Shown here piece after piece: positions 56,521-64,000 of a stretch of 64,000 nucleotides of DNA. The notes beneath the pieces were generated by a model. It was not told where the DNA came from, searched no databases, and saw nothing but the letters and a program-made list of their open reading frames with translations. This DNA is from Thelephora terrestris (Eukaryota > Basidiomycota > Agaricomycetes > Thelephorales > Thelephoraceae). Position 1 is the first letter of the stretch; every line of letters begins with the position of its first letter. The DNA lies in contig WIUZ02000015.1 of NCBI GenBank assembly GCA_015956445.1, positions 393,501 through 457,500 of the forward strand, given 5' to 3'. The position numbers and the translations under genes are program-made.

Positions 56521-57003
56521 ACATAAATGGTTGTCACCACAGCTGATAATGACGTAGGGGATTGTTTGACCTTGTGCTCGGTAATCTGTAAAAGAATCTG
56601 CACCTGTGATCGTGAACTGAGTCCTAGTTACTGTACGTGACTTCCCATCCACCCTGATTTGCATATGACAAGAAACTTGTTGAATGGGAATCACTCCCTC
56701 TTCGAGATGCGGGAGGGTCGCGGCGCGCGTGTGAGAGAGCTTCACCAAAACGCATTCGGGCAGGAACTTCAGCTGGGCGATGGATCCGGCCTCTAAGGGA
56801 GGTTTGTCTTGATTGAGAATGATGTCCGTGATGACACCTCGTGCGCCGTTCGTGATATCCAGGTCGGTTTGCAAGTTGTTTGTCGCCATGACCTTCATTC
56901 CAATCACGAGGAGAATTGATTCCGGAAGATCTTTGTTGCGCCTCCTCCTCGTGTTCTTGTAATGACTCGCGAGGGCGTTGTCGAGTTGGCTAAGGTTGTA
57001 GTG
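56521..57003 (-). pseudogene. Pif1/Helitron-type helicase, C-terminal fragment
   Basis: The reading frame from 57003 leftwards gives ALASHYKNTRRRRNKDLPES, ILLVIGMKVMATNNLQTDLD, ITNGARGVITDIILNQDKPP, LPECVLVKLSHTRAATLPHL and SFTDYRAQGQTIPYVIIS, the typical late part of fungal Pif1-like helicases including those of Helitrons. The family continues after YVIIS with a Pro/Gly segment and a VALSR motif; here the frame runs into palindrome 2 instead (…CKKCGKGAIL). The N-terminal helicase motifs are absent to the right, where another sequence begins at about 57004. Truncated at both sides, so not functional. Confidence 0.8.
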
Positions 57004-57352
57004 AAGAGGTCTATAAGAACTCTTACTAGTCCTTCTTGGTTTACTTAGAAGCTAAGCGTTAACAACTAAGTAGGCTGGTTGAGAAGTCAGTTATCCCGAC
57101 TATCAACTCCACAGGGTGGGCGGGGTTTCGTACTTTCCGGCTCCTTGTCCTGATGAGTTCGCTGAAGGAGGTTGTAGGTCCTTCAGATGTGTTCAGAGGG
57201 GTTCAGTAACCTTTATCACTACTGCACGTATATTCCCTGGTCAAAACACCTAGTAAGAATGTAAAGGGGGTTGCTGATCTTGATAAGAATGGAGTTCCTG
57301 ATCTACGCTGATGATCGGGAATGGAGATAATGATGTGTGAAACTGATACGAT

Positions 57353-57437
57353 CGAGGCTGTGTATGAGGCTGTGAAGAAGGCTGTGTAGAATGCTGTGCA
57401 CTGTGGCTGTGTAAGTGGCTGTGCTGTGGCTGTGTTA
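57353..57437 (+). repeat. GGCTGTG-type short tandem repeats
   Basis: Eight to nine irregular units around GGCTGTG with 2-5-bp spacers (gaggctgtgtat, gaggctgtgaag and so on). Confidence 0.8.
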
Positions 57438-58071
57438 AGGGGGTGGATGTGCTAATACTTCTGAGGCTGTGCTGATATGTCTGAGTAGTTTTGATGATCT
57501 GTCAATATACTGCTGAGGTACGTCCAAATGCTGCTGAGATACGTCTGATAACTTGATACTGCTGAAACTTGAGAACCTGTCTTGATAAGATAAACTTCTT
57601 GATATGTCTGAGATACTGATACGTCGGATACCAATGTGGTACTATTACTAAATCTGTCTGTCACCTAGTCAGTCACTAGTCTGAGGTAGAATACTCTCTG
57701 CCTGAAGGGTCTGCCTTCAGCGCTAACAGAGATAAGGATATTGCTACGTCACAGAGTCAAGTGTACTAAGCTTATTCAGAAGTCCAAACTTAGAACTTAT
57801 TCACACAGAGGTGGGGCTCAAAATGGTATGTGATTACTGAAAATCACTCAACCACTCAGGCCTAAGGAGGTGAGGCAAGGTAGGGATGTTGGTGAAAAGG
57901 GGTAGAGTAAAAGAGGGTGAGTTATAGAGAGAAGAGGGGATAGAGGGGGCAACTACTGGCCAGTGGCCAACAGCTGTTGGGTAGAGAGAGAGAGGGGTAA
58001 AAGGTTATGGGTGAGTTGCCTTTCCTTAGAACTGGGGGTGAGTTCTTTATATACTTTTTCATGTGAGATTA

Positions 58072-58290
58072 TTCTAGAATGTTCTATGGCCTTCTACTGT
58101 ATTCTATGGTAATTAATGGAGTGACAGACGTCACAAGTGTGACAAAATGTCACAAAAGCGTGACCGGTGTCACATGGGGTGTGACGTTCTGTCACCTTCT
58201 AGAACATTCCGGCAAGTTCCAGGATATTCCGGCGCATTCTAGGATGTTCCTGAACTTTCTGTAACATTCTGTAACTTTCCATGAGTTTCT
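58072..58290 (+). promoter_or_regulatory. cluster of heat-shock-element-like and TGTCAC motifs
   Basis: Two perfect three-block heat-shock elements, TTCTAGAATGTTC (58072-58084) and TTCTAGAACATTC (58197-58209), plus several extra TTC/GAA blocks (AAGTTCCAGGATATTCC, TTCTAGGATGTTCCTGAAC). Between them lie repeated TGTCAC/GTGACA words and one GACGTCAC. The nearest TATA-like sequence is upstream, near 58046. Confidence 0.5.
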
Positions 58291-58460
58291 TGTCCTTATC
58301 TTATCTAATCTTATCTGATAAGGCTGCTATCTTATCTAATCTAATCTTGTTGTGGTGAATTATCATAAATAATGACATGGTTGTTCTCATGTCCGACATC
58401 CGCAGGGAACTTTTAAACGATCGTCCCTGATCGCAATCATCCCAACTAGTCTAGAACAAT

Positions 58461-59183
58461 CACTGGGGGCAGACCCCTACTTACCCAGCAGGCAAATTGG
58501 GGGTTTTTTGAGAGTTTTTCAACAATTTACTCAGATTTTACCCATTGGGTTCATTGTGAACAAATTCAAAACTTACCCACCACTTTGCCCTCAATTTGAT
58601 CGGTGGGTAAGTTTTGAAATTGTTCTCAACAAGCTCATCAGTTTGCCCATGGGGTACTTCTTTGACAAACCCCAAGGGTTCTTTCACAAATTGCACCAAA
58701 TGTGCCCACCACATGCTCTGAGCCACTCATCAAGAGTTCTTTCAAAACTTGCTCACAACATACTCAGTAACATACCCACCAGGTTTTCTTTGATGTAATC
58801 ACAACAAACTCTTGATATGCTCAGTTTCTTGACAAACTCTCAACAATCCCACTGTGTACATGATTGAACATGTTGTGGGCAAATTTGTGGGTAATTTGTG
58901 AAAGAACTCTGGGTGAGTGGCTCAGATAATGTGGTGGGCACATTTGGTGCAATTTGTGAAAGAACTCTTAGAGTTTTGTCAAAGAAGTACCTCATGGGCA
59001 AACTGATAAGCTTGTTGAGAACAATTTCAAAACTTACCCACCGATCAAATTGAGGGCAAAGTGGTGGGTAAGTTTTGTATTTGTTCACAGTGAACCCAAT
59101 GGGTAAAATCTGAGTAAATTGTTGAAAAACTCTCAAAAAACCCCCAATTTGCCTGCTGGGTAAGTAGGGGTCTGCCCCCAGTG
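58461..59183. mobile_element. CACTG-type foldback MITE no. 3 (723 bp)
   Basis: Starts CACTGGGGGCAGACCCCTAC and ends with the inverse. Flanked by a 3-bp duplication AAT. The arms are inverted for about 280 bp and contain CCCAATTTGCCTGCTGGGTA. The short ORFs inside are mirror products of the arms. Shares only its first 11 bases (CACTGGGGGCA) with the other two elements. Confidence 0.88.
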
Positions 59184-59197
59184 AATACTGACTTTAT

Positions 59198-59632
59198 TTA
59201 TGATAATGCACGTATAGTGGCTGAAATACCTTGAATGGAATGGTCTTGAGGGATTTCAAATCCTACGCCTTGGAGGAGACATTCAATGTGCTGTATGAAT
59301 GATTCGTCGGTTTGCCCAACTGTGAGGCGTATGGAAAAGGGGTCGCAGCGGTGGTAGATGATGAATTGTTGGCCATTATGGTCTCCTAACTGATCGACCA
59401 TTGTCCGTAAGCGGGTGTGTTCGCTTTTGTTGCTATACAAATAGCAATAGAGTTCAAGGGCGGTTGTCCAATACGTATCCAGTCCTTGTGGATTTACGTG
59501 GTAGTGGATGATTTGCATGTGGGAGAGAGGTGGGATGTGATAGTGAGATGGTTTTGCCATTGAAGGTGGTGTGCTGGCAGAGTCGGTTGCAATTACGTAA
59601 ATTCTTTTGGTGGTGTGTGTGGGTCTGGTCAT
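59198..59632 (-). CDS. small ORF 1 of a cluster, unknown
   Basis: 144 codons from an ATG at 59632. Contains MQIIHYHVNPQGLDTYWTTA, DQLGDHNGQQFIIYHRCDPF and VGQTDESFIQHIECLLQGVG. The C-terminal half follows the same pattern as the neighbouring small ORFs: a FIIYH/YIVHP-type strand, a Pro-containing strand, then an acidic helix (SxDxxI/F...I...L). No known family. It starts just right of the CACTG element. Confidence 0.4.
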   Translation of the reverse strand: MTRPTHTTKRIYVIATDSASTPPSMAKPSHYHIPPLSHMQIIHYHVNPQGLDTYWTTALELYCYLYSNKSEHTRLRTMVDQLGDHNGQQFIIYHRCDPFSIRLTVGQTDESFIQHIECLLQGVGFEIPQDHSIQGISATIRALS

Positions 59633-59756
59633 TTTGAGACGCCGACTCTTGTGTTATGACAATTTGTGGGTCCGTCTTTCCTTATTTAGGTCGACATTTT
59701 CTCATGATGTCATCTGCATGGTGGTGTAGGTGAGGCGAAGTACATGTGTGTAGTTC

Positions 59757-59996
59757 CTAACCAGCGCGGACTCGTTGTTCGGTGGCTAGCCTATTGTTAA
59801 TTAATTCTATGAACTCGTCGTCACTGAGGTAAGTATTGAGGCGTAATGGTGGGTTAAGGAGGGGGTGGACAATGTAGGTAGTGTCCCATCCTGTGAGCAG
59901 GACGTCTTCGGATATTCTTCGGAGGAGGCGTCTGGCGCTCTGGTTTTGCTGGAGGTATTCGAGGATGTCTTCAGGGGTTGCCCAGTTTAATCCCAT
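59757..59996 (-). CDS. small ORF 2 of a cluster, unknown
   Basis: 79 codons from ATG 59996; the frame is open further upstream to about 60060 (HHHPYFYEEILVVDYMG), so the real start may be earlier. Contains NWATPEDILEYLQQNQSARR, TTYIVHPLLNPPLRLNTYLS and DDEFIELINNRL. Clearly related to the broken ORF at 60565-60819. No known family. Confidence 0.45.
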   Translation of the reverse strand: MGLNWATPEDILEYLQQNQSARRLLRRISEDVLLTGWDTTYIVHPLLNPPLRLNTYLSDDEFIELINNRLATEQRVRAG

Positions 59997-60564
59997 GTAG
60001 TCGACTACAAGGATTTCTTCGTAGAAATAGGGGTGGTGGTGTACCTTCCAGGGTGTTTCCCAGGAAAGGCTGAGCGCGTGTCAAAAATCTTGATAAAAAA
60101 ATACGTAAGAAAAAGAGCGTACGTGCTTCTCCATTGGCGGGTGCAGGGGTCTAAAATAAAGCAGTGTTGCGTGTCCATGAGGGTACACCGTAGAGTAAGC
60201 AGTGTTCTGGGGGGGGGATAAGAACTAGGGGAAGGGAGAAAGAGAAAGGAAAGTGAAGCAATGCGAATGAAAAATATTAAATGTGGGGAAGTAGGAAGTT
60301 ATATACGTAATAAGTAATGTTCTGGTGCCGAAAAGAAGGAGGCGCCAGGGTCTCGATCGAAACATTGTGATATACTAAAATAAAGTTTGATGGCTTGGTG
60401 AACTGGAGAAGGGTGTCATCATCGGAAGTCCCATGATGAGATGATGAAATGTATGAATGATGAAAAGTCCGTTTATTCCTTGGTTGAACGAACAAAGGGG
60501 AAGGGAATACTGGGGCGTCGTAAACATAGGGGTGGCAAGGTAGGGAATACCGTACATAGGGTAA

Positions 60565-60819
60565 TTAAATGTTCCCAGAGTACTTGTCTGCTACCCTCTT
60601 TAAAGTATCCAGCCGTATAGTAACCTTGCGTAATATACTTTCCTCACTGTCATGGGGGCCAAGGACTAGGGGTACCTCGAAAAGGGGGTGGACGATGTAC
60701 ATTACTCCTGCTCCTTGATACATGTAAGTCCAAGCTTGACGTGAGATCAGTTTTCAGGCGCTCTTCTTGGTCTTTAAGTATTCCAGGGCTTCGACGTCAG
60801 TCTTCCAGCCCTGTCCCAT
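60565..60819 (-). pseudogene. small ORF 3 of the cluster, broken by an in-frame TGA
   Basis: Starts MGQGWKTDVEALEYLKTKKS, then a TGA at 60754-60756, then QAWTYMYQGAGVMYIVHPLF and HDSEESILRKVTIRLDTLK to the stop at 60565. Matches small ORF 2 position by position (DYMG at the start, an EYL helix, YIVHPL, then an acidic helix). The stop falls where ORF 2 has an Arg, consistent with CGA to TGA. Confidence 0.5.
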
Positions 60820-61260
60820 GTAATCGATGAGAGGTACGGTGTCGTATCGGTTGTACTTGTCTGAGCTTGGTGGGGTAGGGTTGATACTGGGGCCGATTTG
60901 AGGTCAGAGTGTCAAAATGTTGTGCGCGTAGAGCTTACGCTAGTTCCCATTGATGTGTTTTGGGATCTTGAACGTAGTAAACCAATTTTACTCCCATGAT
61001 TTCCGATGTGTAGGTTTTCTGGGTGCGCTGAGTTGGAATATGAAAGGTGGCCACAAAGACGAAAGTTGTGAGAGGTTGTTTCGTTGTGACGTGGCGTTCG
61101 TGGTTGGCCAATATATTGAGTCATCATGATGACAACTCATCGTTCCTCCATTTTAATTTGATCGTTCTTTTGATGGCGTTAACATGGTAGGATATACGCA
61201 TAGATTTTTAATGGGGGAACAGTTTTGTATCTAGGCAGAGGAGGGTTACCGACTATACAT

Positions 61261-61548
61261 CTAGATATATGACCACGGGTCAAGTATAGACAGCTGGTAT
61301 TCGAATAGTTCCTCTATATAGTCTTCGGACGTATTGGGGTAGATTGTGATAGGATAATGGAGGAGATGGTGTCTAAAATAAACGATGGCCTCCGTGTTGC
61401 CTTGCTCTTGTCGGACAGCCTGGAGTAGGGCGAGGCGGGCGTCCTTATTTTCGTAATAGTGTTTGAGGAGTTCCTTTTCCGTTTGGAAGTCGGCTTTGGT
61501 GGGAAAAGCAAGGATTGATCGGGAACGACAGAGGGTCTTGGTGGACAT
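61261..61548 (-). CDS. small ORF 4 of the cluster, unknown
   Basis: 95 codons from ATG 61548: MSTKTLCRSRSILAFPTKAD, TEKELLKHYYENKDARLALL, AIVYFRHHLLHYPITIYPNT, SEDYIEELFEYQLSILDPWS. Same layout as ORFs 2 and 3: helix, A-R-x-x-L-L, a strand ending in a His, Pro-x-x-I strand, S-E-D helix. Function unknown. Confidence 0.45.
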   Translation of the reverse strand: MSTKTLCRSRSILAFPTKADFQTEKELLKHYYENKDARLALLQAVRQEQGNTEAIVYFRHHLLHYPITIYPNTSEDYIEELFEYQLSILDPWSYI

Positions 61549-62007
61549 GGTAGGAAAAAACTTGAAGTGGGGGAAGGAGGGTTTGTTTGTCTGTTGAAAC
61601 GACGGAGGTTGAATGAGGGGGTAATGACTGGAATGTTTGGTAACGTACCAATGGAATTGTAGCTTTTAATATACGCGAGAGTGCCAACACGACTATGCAT
61701 TGACGAGAGTTGGTGAAGGTGAAAGGAGAGGAGGTGAACTGGAGTTTGGGTTCGCCGTCCAGAGCTCTATGTTGCCGTCTGAGCGCTCTGTGTTTTGATA
61801 AGGTTTGGTGATCGGGCGGTGATTACTCCATTTAGATTAGACTGAATGACATAACCTTTTGACATAATTCCATGTGTTTCTTTGATGGTGTTCTTCTGTT
61901 GGGCATACGTTGACCTATCTTCATGGGTTTGGTGGAGGGAATTTCGTGTAAGGTGTTTGCATTGAGCCATAGGGTAACGAATCTTGGAGAAGGAGGGAAA
62001 AGTGATT
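61549..62007. other. no supported gene; region 3' of the integrase
   Basis: Short ORFs only. If the Ty3-type element were complete its 3' LTR would be expected here or further left; I see no definite LTR boundary. Confidence 0.3.
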
Positions 62008-63435
62008 TTAATGAGCAGATGAATCCGAATCAGAGTCTTGGGTTGCTTCCTGGTTACTGTCATATGATGGTTCCTGGGAGATATTGCTGTCATTTCCGTT
62101 ATCTTCCATAATCCGATTTGCCCATTGGTCTAGGTCTTGTCTTTGTACATAAGGGATCAATCCATAGGCAGCTACGTGGTCCAATAGTTCACTGCCATCC
62201 ATTTCTTCAAGGACGTATGATCCTCCTTGGGTTTGTCTCACAATGCGGTATGGTCCCATGTATCTGTCGGCTGTCTTCCTTTCGATAGACACACTATTCT
62301 CAATCTGATTGTTGCGTACTAGGACTAAGTCATCTGACTGATACGACTTTTTCCTTATTCGTCTAGCGAACTTCTTCTCATAAGCCTTTTTTGATTGGAA
62401 TCTAGACTTTTTAAGAATTCTGCGTGCTCTAGCCATGTCTTCTGGGAGTCTTAAGAGCTGACGTGCTCTGGCTTGTACTAGTTCATCTCTGGTCATTCCT
62501 GGTTTGAAGTCTGTTACTAGAAACGTGGCATCAGTGAGGTCTCCTGGTAACAAGGGATGGACTCCGTGTAACAAGTAGTATGGGCTATATCCTGTCGCTT
62601 TTCGAACCGTGATTCAATCAGCATAGTTAGCTGCTTGAACAAAGAGAGGCCATTTGGATAGGTCTCCTTTGCATAACTTTACTAGGGCTTCACGGATGTT
62701 ATAGTGTCCACGTTCTACTGCTCCATTGGCTTGGGAGTTATAGGGAGAAATTTTGATGTGACGGATTCCATACTTCTGGAGAAGATCAGAGAATTCCTTC
62801 CCAAATGAGGGTCCATTATCTGTCACTACTTCCTGAACTATCCCATAACGGAGGATAATCTTCTTGAGGAAAAAGCGAGCCATGACTTTGGCCTTATCTC
62901 TTGCTATAGCTTTGCATTCTGTGACTCCAGAAAGGTCATCCCTACAACTGATGAGCCATCGTTTTCCTTTTGCGTGAGGCATGCTCATAACATCCACATG
63001 TACTTTACTGAACAGGCTTGGAGGGTGGGAAATTGTGACTGGGATGTGCATCTTCTTGGTACTTCTGATTTGACAGGTGTGACAACTGCGTACGTGTTCC
63101 TTGATCTGATCTTTCATACCAGGCCAGTAATATCGTAGGGTAAGGTGTTGCTCCACTGCCCAGACTCCGTGATGGGCTATGTCTTCATGAGCTTCCCATA
63201 GAATTTCCTTCTGTCGTTCTGCTGAGAAGATTACTACTTGAGGAGGTTTTCCTGGACGTTGCTTGTACATATGGGCCCCTTTCAGGTAGAAAGGTCTGGC
63301 TTTGCTGAGGAACAACTTCTTTTGCTTGGTTGTTCTGAACTTAGGCATTTCCTTGGTGACTAGGTACCTGAGAATGTTGTCAAGGTCCTGGTTGGAGTAT
63401 TGATGGGTGGTGGCAACTGCATACGAGTATTTCAT
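62008..63435 (-). pseudogene. Ty3-type retrotransposon integrase fragment with one nonsense codon
   Basis: Integrase region of a Ty3/gypsy-like polyprotein. Zinc domain HHGVWAVEQHLTLRYYWPGM ... CHTCQ. Core: KVHVDVMSMPHAKGKRW (first Asp), VTDNGPSFGKEF (second Asp), SQANGAVERGH (Glu). After the core a TGA at 62614-62616 interrupts (AANYAD, stop, ITVRKATGYSPYYLLHG), and the same frame goes on to a C-terminal domain (KTADRYMGPYRIVRQTQGGS, YVLEEMDGSELLDHVAAYGL) ending at 62008. The expected reverse transcriptase and RNase H lie upstream in polyprotein order but are absent, replaced by palindrome-family sequence beyond about 63470. CGA to TGA would explain the stop. Confidence 0.9.
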
Positions 63436-63469
63436 ATTGTCGTCTAGGCAGTAGTCCTTATTAAAAACA

Positions 63470-64000
63470 TTAATGTTTTAGGAGTTTTTGTCGCAAATTT
63501 GAATGATTTTTCTCATGAGTTTTTGAATGGCCTGAGGGGGGATATTTTACTCATAAAGTTTTAATGGAAATTATGGGGGGGACTGGGACCCAGCTTACTG
63601 GGCACTGGTGCTCCCAATTAGGCAGGTGCCGACAGTGTGGGTGGCCCGGGAGAGTGGATTGCTTATATAATAAAAATTAAAAAATTCCAAAAATTATTAG
63701 AAAATTCCCACGGGTGTCAGGGAGGGCAGAAAATGAAAAATGTACTGTGGGAATTTCCGATCAAAATTTCCCAAAAAGGAAATTTTTGATGGCTTACATA
63801 AGCAACTCAAAAATGATTTTGATATTGAATTTCCTTTTTGGGAAATTTTGATGGCTGACATAAGCAGGTCATGTGACTGAAAAAAGTGGGTGTTGCTTAT
63901 GTAATCAGGTCATGTGACCGACCAAAAAAGGAAAGTTTTGATGGCTTACATAAGCATCTCAAAAATGCTTTTGGAGGGGTCTTTCCTAAAAAGGAATTTC
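63470..64000. mobile_element. start of a third palindrome-family element
   Basis: Contains GGTGCCGACAGTGTGGGT (compare GGTGCCGACAGTATGGGT in palindrome 1), then GATGGCTTACATAAGCAACT, GCTGACATAAGCAGGTCATG, GCTTATGTAATCAGGTCATG and CTTTTGGAGGGGTCTTTCC, in the same order as in the left arms of palindromes 1 and 2. The window ends inside it, so the centre and other arm are not seen. Confidence 0.8.

Larger units (their letters stand above)
57004..58460. other. LTR-like / regulatory block without a gene
   Basis: No credible ORF. From left to right: about 340 bp of mixed sequence; GGCTGTG repeats (57353-57437); TGATACGTCTGAG-like repeats; a purine-rich tract (about 57870-58010); a TATA-like TTTATATA near 58046; a cluster of heat-shock-element-like and TGTCAC motifs (58072-58290); TTATCT repeats (58291-58345). 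The sequences at its two possible ends, GTTGTAGTGAA (about 56994) and GTTGTGGTGAA (about 58348), are similar and could be diverged repeats. A retroelement LTR is plausible but unproven. Confidence 0.4.

Noticed and set aside
57141-57172. Hammerhead-ribozyme-like string CTGATGAG...GAA
   Set aside because: Only a one-base-pair stem II is possible and stems I and III with a cleavage triplet cannot be built; a simple CTCCTT/AAGGAG hairpin explains it.
58508-59136. Short ORFs inside the third CACTG element (96-98 codons)
   Set aside because: They are mirror copies of each other produced by the inverted arms, with no independent coding evidence.
1-64000. CRISPR array or bacterial-type operon
   Set aside because: No regularly spaced direct repeats with unique spacers, and gene structure is eukaryotic throughout.

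Overview
The window reads as nuclear DNA of a filamentous basidiomycete, most likely an agaricomycete. Protein genes are cut by many short (about 50 nt) GT-AG introns. The two protein kinases carry the HGDLKGAN catalytic loop common in mushroom-forming fungi. The F-box proteins belong to expanded families of that group, and the LINE has a Tad-like layout with an RNase H domain. I saw no bacterial operon, rRNA, convincing tRNA or CRISPR array.

Left part (1-20 kb), gene-bearing: a GH38 alpha-mannosidase (minus strand, running off the left edge, with several micro-exons); two paralogous three-repeat Myb proteins about 5 kb apart on the minus strand; a short unknown gene; a decayed F-box copy followed by its intact paralogue; and a second, two-exon F-box gene. 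About 5 kb between the Myb genes has no gene I can support.

Middle part (21-44 kb), a segmental duplication with a nested transposon stack. Two paralogous kinases (21.1-23.6 kb and 34.8-37.3 kb) have an all-helical N-terminal region followed by a TKL-type kinase domain. Between them sits a 10.2 kb LINE with poly(A) tail and 16-bp target duplications. It was inserted into one arm of an older foldback element and carries a CACTG-type MITE in its own 5' region. The second F-box gene has a decayed copy at 42.3-43.9 kb. Smaller MITEs and a pyrimidine-rich LTR-like block with a row of covarying hairpins lie between.

Right part (44-64 kb), AT-rich and almost entirely mobile DNA: two giant near-perfect palindromes of 3.7 and 4.7 kb with telomere-like CCTAA/TTAGG tracts around their centres, and the start of a third at the right edge; a broken transposase-like gene hit by one palindrome, one MITE and an in-frame stop; a Pif1/Helitron-type helicase fragment; a third CACTG MITE; a row of related small ORFs on the minus strand; and the integrase end of a Ty3-type retrotransposon with one nonsense codon. 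The most unusual items are the palindrome family, the antisense ORF and intron within the LINE, the covarying hairpin array, the CACTG family with one demonstrable insertion in coding sequence, and the small-ORF cluster. All exon boundaries were read by eye and have no transcript support.
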